Source: Cryobacterium flavum
GTDB lineage: Bacteria; Actinomycetota; Actinomycetes; Actinomycetales; Microbacteriaceae
Assembly: GCF_900103805.1 (NCBI RefSeq)
Contig: NZ_FNIB01000001.1
Span: 372,001 to 436,000 of the forward strand
Length of the DNA stretch: 64,000 nt
Reading direction: 5' to 3'
Part shown: positions 20,150 through 28,515 of the stretch, piece by piece
Layout: each line of letters opens with the position of its first letter
Position numbering within the stretch: the first letter of the stretch is position 1
Made by a program: the position numbers and the translations under genes
Notes under the pieces: generated by a model
The model's input: the letters and a program-made list of their open reading frames with translations, nothing else
What the model was told of the DNA's origin: nothing
The model's database searches: none

Positions 20150-23100
20150 CTACGGCTGCGTCACCGCGATCGCGGAGAGATCGTCAAAAGAAACCGTCAT
20201 CGGTGTCGTCGCCGACCCGCTGATATAGGCGGACAACCCAATCGAGCCGGCCTGCTGCAGGGCGGCTGTTGCGTCTGTGCGGCTGAGCGGCCAGGTCGTG
20301 GGCTCCATGGTGCCCGCCGCCCACACTTTGGCCCGAATCGTCGTCGGCGCCGTACCGAAAACTTGCAACCGCACGTGCAACTGATCGTTGGTGGCGTAGC
20401 TCAGCCCGGCGATAGTGTTCGCTTGCAGGGTGGTGCCGCCGCGCATGAGCTGCAGCTGCACGGCGCCGGTCGCGAGAACTTTGACCCGCGCCCGATAGTC
20501 GTCGGTGCCGACGCGCCGGCCGATCAGTGACACGTAGGTGCCGGCTCCCGTCGTCGCCTGTTGCAGTGACGTGGTGACGGTTAGATCGGTGCTCTCCGAG
20601 GAGACGCCAGCCAGATAGCCGTTCGCCGTTCCTCCGGCGGCCACACGCAGGTTAGCGGCGCCAGCGGTCACCGAATAGTTGCTGACTGTGCCGGTCGTGG
20701 TCCAGGCGCCGCCGATATCGGCCGAGCCGAGTCCTCGGCTGACGTCGCGAGTGAAGGCATCCGCTGCGATGCCGGCGGGCACCGGTGGCGGCACTGAGAC
20801 CGTGACCGAACGCGTGGTCGTGTCGGTGGCGCCGTCATTGTCCGTGACGGTCAAACTGATCGAGTAGGTTCCGGCAGCGGCATAGGAATGCTGCGCGGTC
20901 TGGCCGGCGCTGGTGGCGTCGTCACCCCAAGACCAGGCGAATCCGGTGATGGTCCCGTCGGAATCTGCCGAAAGCGAGGCATCCGCTGAAACCGCAAGCT
21001 GGTCGGTGGCCACGGTAAATGCGGCGGTCGGCGCCGCGTTCTGCGGTACGGGCGTGGCGGTGCCGAGCGAATAGTGTTGCGCGATCACGGTGCCGCTGAG
21101 CGGACGCGGATAGACGGCGACATCGTCGATGGTGCCGACGAACCACGGGCTCGACGAGTTCCACGTGTTGTCGCCGCCGATGCGCCAATATCCGGGGTAC
21201 CCCTGGGCACCCGATTGCGGATTCGTACCGACGAGGGTGCCATCAACATAAAGCGCCATCCCAGCAGTGGACTGCTGGGCGAGCACGTAGTGCGGCGCTC
21301 CATCGTTGTAGCTGGCGCCGGTCACGATGGTGTTGGTCTGCCCGGTCCAGGTGCCAAAGACCAGGCGACCGTCGTCTTGCAGGTAGACGTGTCGATCATA
21401 GTTGTCCGATAATCCGGTCGAAGCGCTTCCGAAGCCGATGATCTTTCCACCCTGAGTTGTCGTCGTGCTGAACCAGGCCTCGAGCGCATAGCTGTCGGGA
21501 GCATCAATCCGGGTGTCACTGCTGACGATCCCGCCGCTAAACGAAGCGGCCGTGTTGCTCGTGCCGTTGACCAGTCCGTCAGTGCCGAGCCTGACCGAGC
21601 CCGAGTAGGTTCCAGGCTGATTCGAAGCCGATGAGTCGATTGCTTTCGTTCCACTCGACTCACCCAGACGCCAGTACAAGTCAGGTTCAGCGTTGTAGAC
21701 GGCCGCGCCGTAGGCGTCGGTTGGAGCGGATGCGACGGGGCTCGTTCGGCCGGAGGCCACGAAGTGCGCCACGATCTGGTTCTGCGTGAGGGGAGTGGAG
21801 TACACGGCGACCTGGGCAATGTCGGCGGCAATGAACGCGCTCGTGGGCTGGCCCGGCCAGCCATTGAGACTGTCCCCGCCAATGCGCCAGAAACCCTGGT
21901 AGTCCTGCCCCGACGTGACGTTGGCACGTTGCGCAACCTTCTTGCCGTCAATCGACAGCGACATGCCGGAGTTGCTCAAACTGGCCACGATGTGATGCCA
22001 CTGGCCATCGTTGTAGGAGGCAGGCGACGTGATCGTCTGCGCCCCGCCCGGGTAGACACCGAACCAGACACGACCGCCCGTGTCCATGTACACGTGCCGG
22101 TCATAACCGGTGCTCTGGCCGGTAGCGCTGTTGCTGAACCCGATGATCTTGCCGCCCTGTGTGCTGTCGGTTTTCACCCAGGTCTCGACGCTGAACGAAT
22201 TCGAGGGGCTCTGGGCGTTGTTGGTCGAGGCGAATCCGGTCTCCGTGCCGTCGAAGCGGCTCGCCGGGGTGGCCGTGCCCTCGATTGGGCCGGGAACACC
22301 GGGGCTGACTCCGGCGTTTCGGGTCAGGTCGGCGCCGCCGGTCCAGTCGAAGGCCGTGGCACCGGATGCCTCATTCAGCGGCCAATACGATCGGGGCGAG
22401 TCCGCAAGGATGTCCGCAGAATAGTCGCTGAGGCTGCCGGAGGCGATGGTGACGCTGGCCGTGCCGCCGGTTTGCATATTACCGAACGGGTCGGTGACCC
22501 GAATTCGATAGGAGTAACTCTGCCCCGGCGTGAGCCCGGTGTCGGAGTACGAGAGCGTCGGTCGATTCCAGTCGGAGGAGAGTCCCTGAATGCTGGTGAC
22601 GGCGACACCATCCCGCAGTACTTCATAGGTGAGTTTCTCGTTGTCGCGATCGTAGGCTGACTTCCAGCTCAGACGTGCTGTTCCGCTCACGAACGAGGCG
22701 ACCGATGGCACGAATGCCGAGGGGGCGAAGGCGGCGTTGGCGACACGCGGTCCTTCCTTATTCGGGGCGATGGTGGGCACGGCGAACCGGGCCAGGCCCT
22801 GTTGGCGTTTGTTGTTCACGGTCGTGAATTCGCCGCCGTAGAGCAGGTACTGGGCATTGGCTGTCACCTGCCACGGACCCTGGCCTTGCCCGGTGAAGGT
22901 GCCGGTGTTGATGTCGGGATAAAACGCCAGCAGGTTAGGCCGAGGGGTGCCCTCGAAGTTGTAGTAGCCGTGCTTGTCGGCCGTGATGGCGCCGCCGACA
23001 TCCATGCTGAAGGCCAGGGTACGGTGGTAGGTCCACGGCTCGGATTGCTCGAAGCCGCCAATGTTGCCGCAGTAATGCGCGTGCTCGGTCGTGTACACCT

Positions 23101-24094
23101 TGTCGCCGGCCGGCACAGCAGAGTAGGTGTCGCCGTGGCAGTCTTCGACCCAGATCAGACTGCCATCGTCCCAGCTGGCACGGAATGTTCCCTCGAGATT
23201 GCCGCCGCTGCCGAAGACGTAGCCGGTGCCGAACACGCCGTCGGCCGATCCGGTCAGGCTCAGGATGGCGGCCTGGCTGCCACCGTTACGAATCAGATTG
23301 TTGATCTTCCACGGCAGGGAAGCGCCGGTTATGGAATCGGTTGCGGCCATCCCGTATCCGGGGTTGGAGCTGCCGTTATAGGTCGTGAATGAGCCGCCGA
23401 TGACGACCTTGCTTCCGTCGGGAGAGGCGACGAGGGCATTGATGTTGCCACCGGCCGGCGTGCCCGACCAGGATTGCAGGGCGCCGGTGGCGCCATTGAA
23501 CGCCGCCATCCTCGCGCGGGGCTGACCGCCTGCCGACGTGAACGAGCCGCCCGCGTAGACGCTGTTGCCCGCAAAGGTGAGCGCTTTGACGCCCGCGTTG
23601 ATAACCGGTGCCCAGCCGGGAATGAGCGTGCCGCTCGTCGTGTCGAACGCGGCTATGCGAGACCGGCTGGAGCCACCCACGCTCGTGAAAGCGCCTGCGG
23701 CGAACAGCCGCGACCCGTCGGTAGATACGGTCAGGGCGCGGACAGCGCCGTTGACGTTGGGGTTGAAGGATGCGACCAGAACGCCGGTGGTGAGGTTGTA
23801 GGCCAGCAGGTTGTTGCGTATGACCTCGTTCACGCCGGCGGCGGAACCGGCTGGTCGTGAGCGGGTGAACTCGCCCCCGACATAGACGGTGTCGCCCACA
23901 ATGAGTTGGGTCCAGACGACCCCGTTGATTTGCGCAGTGGGGAGCGAGTCCGCCGATACCGTCACGGGGGATGTCGCATCCGCAGGGAGGCTGTCGGCGC
24001 TCGCTGTCAGTGGCCCCGCGAGCACCCCGGAAACGAGTGCGGCAGTTGCAACCACGGCCAGGAACCGATTTTGGGCAGAAAATAGCTCACTCAC
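20150..24094 (-). CDS. very large secreted protein: beta-propeller, FN3, two LamG and PKD domains
   Basis: 1314 residues from GTG 24094. A signal peptide covers about residues 1-33 (hydrophobic core AVVATAALVSGVLAG, cut after ASA). Residues about 45-435 contain repeated GGxFTxxxG turns (VGGEFTRS, AAGAFTSVGG, AGGSFTSAGG, IGGSFTTYNG, YGGEFTTVNN), typical of a beta-propeller. A fibronectin-III-like domain (455-555) follows. Two LamG/concanavalin-like jellyrolls come next (about 563-785 and 801-1011, each starting YWPLNE or YWRLGE), then a PKD domain (1018-1101, FAWSWGDD) and a C-terminal jellyroll-like domain. No LPXTG or terminal membrane segment was seen, so it should be released or held non-covalently. 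A carbohydrate-binding or adhesive role is inferred. A GTG at 24145 is an alternative start but would precede the signal peptide with Arg/Cys residues. Confidence 0.8.
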   Translation of the reverse strand: MSELFSAQNRFLAVVATAALVSGVLAGPLTASADSLPADATSPVTVSADSLPTAQINGVVWTQLIVGDTVYVGGEFTRSRPAGSAAGVNEVIRNNLLAYNLTTGVLVASFNPNVNGAVRALTVSTDGSRLFAAGAFTSVGGSSRSRIAAFDTTSGTLIPGWAPVINAGVKALTFAGNSVYAGGSFTSAGGQPRARMAAFNGATGALQSWSGTPAGGNINALVASPDGSKVVIGGSFTTYNGSSNPGYGMAATDSITGASLPWKINNLIRNGGSQAAILSLTGSADGVFGTGYVFGSGGNLEGTFRASWDDGSLIWVEDCHGDTYSAVPAGDKVYTTEHAHYCGNIGGFEQSEPWTYHRTLAFSMDVGGAITADKHGYYNFEGTPRPNLLAFYPDINTGTFTGQGQGPWQVTANAQYLLYGGEFTTVNNKRQQGLARFAVPTIAPNKEGPRVANAAFAPSAFVPSVASFVSGTARLSWKSAYDRDNEKLTYEVLRDGVAVTSIQGLSSDWNRPTLSYSDTGLTPGQSYSYRIRVTDPFGNMQTGGTASVTIASGSLSDYSADILADSPRSYWPLNEASGATAFDWTGGADLTRNAGVSPGVPGPIEGTATPASRFDGTETGFASTNNAQSPSNSFSVETWVKTDSTQGGKIIGFSNSATGQSTGYDRHVYMDTGGRVWFGVYPGGAQTITSPASYNDGQWHHIVASLSNSGMSLSIDGKKVAQRANVTSGQDYQGFWRIGGDSLNGWPGQPTSAFIAADIAQVAVYSTPLTQNQIVAHFVASGRTSPVASAPTDAYGAAVYNAEPDLYWRLGESSGTKAIDSSASNQPGTYSGSVRLGTDGLVNGTSNTAASFSGGIVSSDTRIDAPDSYALEAWFSTTTTQGGKIIGFGSASTGLSDNYDRHVYLQDDGRLVFGTWTGQTNTIVTGASYNDGAPHYVLAQQSTAGMALYVDGTLVGTNPQSGAQGYPGYWRIGGDNTWNSSSPWFVGTIDDVAVYPRPLSGTVIAQHYSLGTATPVPQNAAPTAAFTVATDQLAVSADASLSADSDGTITGFAWSWGDDATSAGQTAQHSYAAAGTYSISLTVTDNDGATDTTTRSVTVSVPPPVPAGIAADAFTRDVSRGLGSADIGGAWTTTGTVSNYSVTAGAANLRVAAGGTANGYLAGVSSESTDLTVTTSLQQATTGAGTYVSLIGRRVGTDDYRARVKVLATGAVQLQLMRGGTTLQANTIAGLSYATNDQLHVRLQVFGTAPTTIRAKVWAAGTMEPTTWPLSRTDATAALQQAGSIGLSAYISGSATTPMTVSFDDLSAIAVTQP

Positions 24095-24183
24095 CAGAGG
24101 TGCCTCACTTTGACTGTATTCGCAGCCGCAGGGTCGCCACCGCACAGATCGGAGCTTAGTGAGGGATTCTCAGGGCAGTAACT

Positions 24184-24197
24184 CCCCCAAGCGGGGG
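24184..24197. other. short G/C hairpin upstream of the large secreted-protein gene
   Basis: CCCCC-AAGC-GGGGG lies about 90 bp upstream of the GTG. The surrounding GTAACTCCC...AGCGGGG resembles a stretch at 31371-31387 before the esterase gene. It could be a terminator for the decayed genes or an operator. The rest of 24095-24227 holds no gene. Confidence 0.3.
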
Positions 24198-24227
24198 GTG
24201 GAATGGTCGCTGAATTAGGGGGTTTCG

Positions 24228-24296
24228 CTAGGTGACGTCTTTCTTCCAGCTCACGGAACGGCCGATCACGGTCGAGACCACGGCGTAACCGACCAG
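24228..24296 (-). pseudogene. remnant of an ABC permease C-terminus
   Basis: The minus strand encodes 22 residues, LVGYAVV...VSWKKDVT plus stop, matching the last 22 residues of the intact permease at 26707-26775 at 17 positions. Nothing else of a permease remains: an in-frame stop lies immediately upstream. It is therefore a leftover of a paralogous or duplicated permease gene. Confidence 0.7.
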
Positions 24297-24499
24297 CTAC
24301 GCGAACAAGAACAGCACGAAGCCGATCAGCGGAAGCGTGCCCTGAATCAATGCCGCGCGAGCATAGCGAGCACCATCGATGCGGTCGTGAACAACGCGAG
24401 CGCGAGGCCCGCTTCGGGGAGGCCGCCGAAGTGCAAGCCGAGGCCCACGACAGCGCCGATGCCCAGGAACAGGTTGTAGAAGCCCTGGTTGTACGCCAT
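24297..24499 (-). pseudogene. DUF1304-like membrane protein fragment with frameshift
   Basis: From ATG 24499 the minus strand reads MAYNQGFYNLFLGIGAVVGL..., which resembles the AxNQGxYN motif of DUF1304 proteins. It meets a premature stop after ALALFTTASMVLA. A one-base shift restores ARYARAALIQGTLPLIGF, which resembles the family C-terminus and ends at 24297. The N-terminal third of the family is missing. The stretch 24500-24594 holds nothing recognisable. Confidence 0.55.
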
Positions 24500-24840
24500 C
24501 GGTTTGATGGCGGGTCGGGGCGGGGGCAGTGGCAGGACAGCGTCGTAGCGGTCGAACGGGTCATTTTCGAATCGGGAGGAGCACGGGACGGCGGCTAGAA
24601 CGGTTGCGCGTCAGGGTCGCAAGTGTTCCATGGGTTGGGCACGGGTGGTGCTGGAATGGTCGGCGGGGGTGGTGCTGGCGCGGTGTGTTGGAGGTGGGGG
24701 CTGATGCGTGTGGCGGGGTCGGTGGCGTAGTGTTTGCCGGCGGGGCTGGTCCAGTGCAGGGTGCCGTCGGGGTCGGCGATGGCTTTCCAGTCGCTGAAGT
24801 GCTTCAGGTTGTGGTGCGCCGGGGAGAGAAAGTGCAGGTT

Positions 24841-24879
24841 GGTGGTGGTGGTGGTGGTGGTGGTGGTGGTGGTGGTGGT
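24841..24879. repeat. (GGT)13 microsatellite in the HNH gene
   Basis: Thirteen uninterrupted GGT units (ACC on the coding strand) encode 13 threonines between the DHTIDKQFGSP and NLHFLSPAHH parts of the HNH motif. Confidence 0.9.
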
Positions 24880-26160
24880 GGGGCTGCCGAATTGTTTGTC
24901 GATGGTGTGGTCGAGGTCGCTGTGCCCGGCGGAGCGGTTGCAGCCGGGGAACCGGCAGGTTCCATCGCGCAGTCGCAGGTACTTCTTCAAGCTGGCCGGC
25001 ACGCGGAAGGGGTCTTGGCTGACGTCGAGCACGATTCCGGTGTGCGGGTGGGTGAGGATGCGCAGGAAACTCGTCGCCGTGCCGGCCAGGCGGCGGGCGG
25101 TCTCCGGGTCGATCGGCCCGTACCCTTCAAGCTCGGCGGGTTCATCGCTTTTGCCCATCAGGGTGAGCACCGGCACGGTGATGTTGACGTTGGCGGTGAG
25201 TCCGGCGCCGAGGCCGCTGCCGGTGACGCCCTGCTGGAGCAGGTCAACGGCGACGTCGGCGCGGAGCTGGCTGAGGGTGCGCTCTTCGCCCGGGCCCCTG
25301 CAGGCTGAGGGCGGCGTCGGTGACGCGGGTGTAGATGCCCTGCAGGTCGTCACCCGCACCGCGCAGCCAGAGGGTGGCCATGCCGTCTTTATCGGGGAAG
25401 AACAGCACCTTGCGGTCGGAGAGGCATTTGGCGCGGCGCACGGTGATGCTGTCGGGGTGGAACCGTTCCCGCACTTTGCGGGCCTTGCCCTCGAACTGGG
25501 TGGGGGTGAGGCGTTTGGCGTGCGGCAGCAATACCGCCTCCAGCGCGTCGCGGGCGGGCCGCGGCACGGAGCCGAGCTGGTCGAGCAGGCGGCGGGCGTG
25601 GCGGAGGGAGATGTCCCCGGTGCGGAGGGCGGTAAGAGTATCGGGCCGCTCGACCACCAGTTGGCGGCTCTCCTGGAGCAGGCCGGACGCGGTGCCGTTC
25701 GGGATGCGCAGCGCGCACGCCATCTCCGCCACCAGGCCCTGCTGCGCGGCGAAGGTGGCGTCCCAATCGTACTCATGGCCCGGCACGGACAGGGGGCGGC
25801 CGGTCTCGGCGGTGTTGGTCGTGTAGTCCCATGCTTCGGTGAGAACCTCAGCCCTGCTCGCCTGGGCCCACGCGATGATCTTCTCGAAGAAGAGCACCCG
25901 GTCAACGAACTGCGCCTGATGCCGCTGAAACGGACTCAAGCTATCGGACGGACTGCTGTCGGCCGGGCTGCTGTCGGCCGAAAGCGGCCCGCCCGGTTCG
26001 TCGTCGATGTCGTGCTCGGTGCGGAGATACTCGCCGTAGAGCAACTCCTCACACAGGTCATCATCGAACCGGTGCGCGGGCGGTACGGCGGCGAAGACCT
26101 CGGTCAGGTCCAGGCCGGCCGGCAGCGGTGGGCCGTCAGGCATTGCACGGCGATAGTGCG

Positions 26161-26235
26161 CCGGGCCGACAGACTCCGGGCCGACAGACTCCGGGCCGAC
26201 AGACTCCGGGCCGACAAGCTCCGGGCCGACAGCAT
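26161..26235. repeat. 15-bp tandem repeat in the HNH gene N-terminus
   Basis: Five copies of CCGGGCCGACAGACT (the last two variant) encode repeated Val-Gly-Pro-Glu-Ser or similar. Length change keeps the frame. Confidence 0.85.
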
Positions 26236-26464
26236 CAGCTAGGAAGGGGTCGCGGCTGGCGGGCGCGGTATCGACGTCGTCGAGGGCGTCGTACGGAGCG
26301 AACTGCCCGAGGCCCTCGGCGATCTCAACCGGCCAATCGGCCTGACACTGCGCCCAGAACACATCAAACTCAGCGCGCTCCTCGGCTGTGGAAGGCAGGT
26401 AACCGTGGGCCGCGACGAACGGATCGACGAGGCCCGGCTGGGAGGTATCGCCGCGTTGGCTCAT

Positions 26465-26706
26465 AGAACAAGTGTACCAAGCCCAACCCTGAAAATCGAG
26501 CCATTCTCACATCTATTGGGATTTTCGTGCGAACCTGAATTCGCACGGACACTCGTGTTTTCGAGGCGGCTCGCGTTGGTCTATGGGGGTCTCGACAGGC
26601 ACGACCGGCGGAGGTGGGCGGGTTCCACAGACCGCCACACGTCTCTCGACGGTGATCTCGACCAGCTCGATTGACGAAAAATGCAGCGGTCTTCCGGCGC
26701 AGCGCT
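26465..26706. other. non-coding stretch with CTCGACC repeat remnants
   Basis: No gene was recognised in these 242 bp. It includes the TACACT box for the HNH gene (26471-26476, minus strand) and scattered GTCTCGACAGGC, TCTCTCGACGG and TCTCGACCAGCTCG pieces that resemble the dispersed GGTCGAG/CTCGACC family seen elsewhere in the window. Confidence 0.45.
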
Positions 26707-27543
26707 CTAGGTGACGTCCTTCTTCCAGCTCACGGCATAGCCGATCATTGTCGCGACCACGGCGTAACCGAGCAGCACGAGGCCGCCCTGCCACCAGTCC
26801 AGCGGCGGGGCGCCTGCCGGGTTCGCGAGGGTGAAGACGCTCGCACCGACGAGGGCATCGGAGGCCGAGCCGGGCAGATAGTTGCCGATCTGCGCGGTGA
26901 CCTCGAGAAAAGAGGCGGCCAGCCGTAACAGTGGCTCGACGAACTGGGTGAAGGCGAGCACGACCACGATCGACGCAACCTGGCTCGGCACCAGAACGCC
27001 GAAGCCCACGCCGATTGCAGCCCACAGGCCCATGGCAAGAATTGTGCGACCGACCTGCAGCCACGTTTCCGAGTCCAGCAGCAGCGCATCCACGCCGAAC
27101 GCGCTCAGCGCCCCGCCGCCGAGACCAACGGATGCTGCCAGCCCGACAACTCCGAATCCAGCGCCGACCAGAACCAGCGTGACCGTCTTCGCTGCGAGTA
27201 CCACACCGCGACGCGGCGTCGCGAGAAACGTGGGTGTCAGGGTCTGGTGGCGAAATTCACCCGTCGTCGCGAGCACGCCGAGCAGCACGGGGAAGACGTA
27301 GCCGACCGAGGAAGCGAAGCTGTAGATGATCGGTGGGAGGCTGCCGAAACCGAAGGCGCCGGCACCGCCGGTATTCACCGCGTCGGGACTGATCACACCG
27401 GTCTCGACGCCGGCGAGCAGCGCGCCGAGCCCGCCGGCGATGAGGCCGATGTAACAGAACAGAACGATAGCGAGAAGCCACCACAGGCGAGTGGTGAAAA
27501 TTTTGGCGAATTCGGCCGAGACCGACCGCAGGAACGTGGTCAT
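26707..27543 (-). CDS. ABC transporter permease (ABC-2 type exporter)
   Basis: 278 residues, six hydrophobic segments. The N-terminus MTTFLRSVSAEFAKIFTTRLWW and the central GEFRHQTLTPTFLATPRR motif are typical of ABC-2 permeases paired with CcmA-like ATPases. Its ATG overlaps the stop of the upstream ATPase gene (ATGA), so both are made from one transcript. The substrate is unknown. Its last 22 codons have a decayed duplicate at 24228-24296. Confidence 0.82.
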   Translation of the reverse strand: MTTFLRSVSAEFAKIFTTRLWWLLAIVLFCYIGLIAGGLGALLAGVETGVISPDAVNTGGAGAFGFGSLPPIIYSFASSVGYVFPVLLGVLATTGEFRHQTLTPTFLATPRRGVVLAAKTVTLVLVGAGFGVVGLAASVGLGGGALSAFGVDALLLDSETWLQVGRTILAMGLWAAIGVGFGVLVPSQVASIVVVLAFTQFVEPLLRLAASFLEVTAQIGNYLPGSASDALVGASVFTLANPAGAPPLDWWQGGLVLLGYAVVATMIGYAVSWKKDVT

Positions 27544-28442
27544 AGCGAGTGGCTCCCGCCGACGAGGGCGAGAAAGGAGTCTTCCAGGCCGGTTTTCTGC
27601 CGGTGCAGCACGCTGAGTTCGACCCCGGCGGTGAAAGCGAGGTGGCCGAGCAGTGCGGGGTCGGATGTGGCGGCGAGCAGGCCGGTGCGGCCGATCGAGA
27701 AGGTGATGCCCGCCGCAGTGAGCGCGGCTGTGAGGTTCTCGCGGTCGGGAGAATCCACGATCGTCTGGGGCGCGGCATCCGTATCGAGGCTGGAGAGTGG
27801 GCCGAGGTGCACGAGCTCGCCGCGGGCGATGATGACGACGTCATCGACGCTCTGCTGCACTTCGGAGAGCAGGTGTGAGCTGACCAGAATGGTGCGTCCT
27901 TCCGCGGCCATGTCGCGCAGAAAACCGCGAATCCAGCGGATGCCCTCCGGGTCGAGTCCGTTGATCGGCTCGTCGAGCACGAGCGCGCCCGGGTTGCCGA
28001 GCAGGGCGTAGGCCAGGCCGAGCCGCTGGCGCATACCGAGGGAGTAGCCGCCGACGCGCTGGGCGGCATGGGCGGCGAGGCCCACCTGGGTGAGCACCTC
28101 CATGACCCGGGTGCGCGGCAGCCCGGCGGCGATCGCGTACACGCCGAGGTGGTCGCGAGCAGAGCGGCCAGGGTGGAAGCTGGCGGCTTCGAGGGCTGCG
28201 CCCACCGTGGCAAGGGGATTGGGCAGGTCGCGGTAGCGAACGCCGCCAAACGTGGCCGTTCCGCTGCTCGCCGCGACCAGTCCGAGCAGAATGCGCAGGG
28301 ACGTGGTCTTGCCGGCACCATTCGGCCCGAGAAAGCCGGTAACCCGCCCGGGCTCTACCGTGAAAGACAGGTCGTTGACCGCGGCGACCCCGCCAAAGCG
28401 TTTGCTGATGTTGCTGAATTCGATAACAGCGCCGGTAGGCAT
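27540..28442 (-). CDS. ABC transporter ATP-binding protein (CcmA-like)
   Basis: 300 residues. Walker A is GPNGAGKTT (about residues 40-48), the signature reads YSLGMRQRL, Walker B is ALVLDEPINGLDP, and the switch His is in SSHLLSEVQ. The C-terminal 70 residues form the accessory domain of ABC-2 exporter ATPases. The start at 28442 is set by GAGGGGAG just upstream; a longer reading frame overlaps the neighbouring gene and was not used. Operon with the permease. Confidence 0.88.
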   Translation of the reverse strand: MPTGAVIEFSNISKRFGGVAAVNDLSFTVEPGRVTGFLGPNGAGKTTSLRILLGLVAASSGTATFGGVRYRDLPNPLATVGAALEAASFHPGRSARDHLGVYAIAAGLPRTRVMEVLTQVGLAAHAAQRVGGYSLGMRQRLGLAYALLGNPGALVLDEPINGLDPEGIRWIRGFLRDMAAEGRTILVSSHLLSEVQQSVDDVVIIARGELVHLGPLSSLDTDAAPQTIVDSPDRENLTAALTAAGITFSIGRTGLLAATSDPALLGHLAFTAGVELSVLHRQKTGLEDSFLALVGGSHSL

Positions 28443-28515
28443 CCGACTCCCCTCTGTAGTGCTTCCCACCCTATTACCCAGGGGCCGTATAGTGCCGTCT
28501 ACCGGGCTTTTCAGT

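Larger units (their letters stand above)
24595..26464 (-). pseudogene. DUF222/HNH endonuclease-like gene (13E12 type), frameshifted
   Basis: Two overlapping frames together give about 620 residues. Frame one (ATG 26464, leaderless: TACACT 6 nt upstream) covers the acidic N-terminus and the DUF222 region to LSLQGPG. Frame two continues EERTLSQLRADVAVDLL to the HNH domain CRFPGCNRSAGHSDLDH...HHNLKH and a Pro-rich tail, ending at 24595. The frames meet near 25292-25304 in a GGGCCCC-rich run, where one surplus base would explain the break. Members of this family are abundant, repeated and suspected mobile in actinomycetes. Whether this is a true mutation or a sequencing error cannot be told. A poly-Thr run interrupts the HNH core, and a five-residue tandem repeat lies near the N-terminus. 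Confidence 0.75.

Noticed and set aside
26161..26235. CRISPR-like array
   Set aside because: 15-bp units without spacers inside a reading frame; no cas genes.
24228..26775. Target-site duplication of a transposon around the HNH gene
   Set aside because: The two 69-bp copies are coding, diverged and far longer than transposon duplications; no terminal inverted repeats or transposase were seen.
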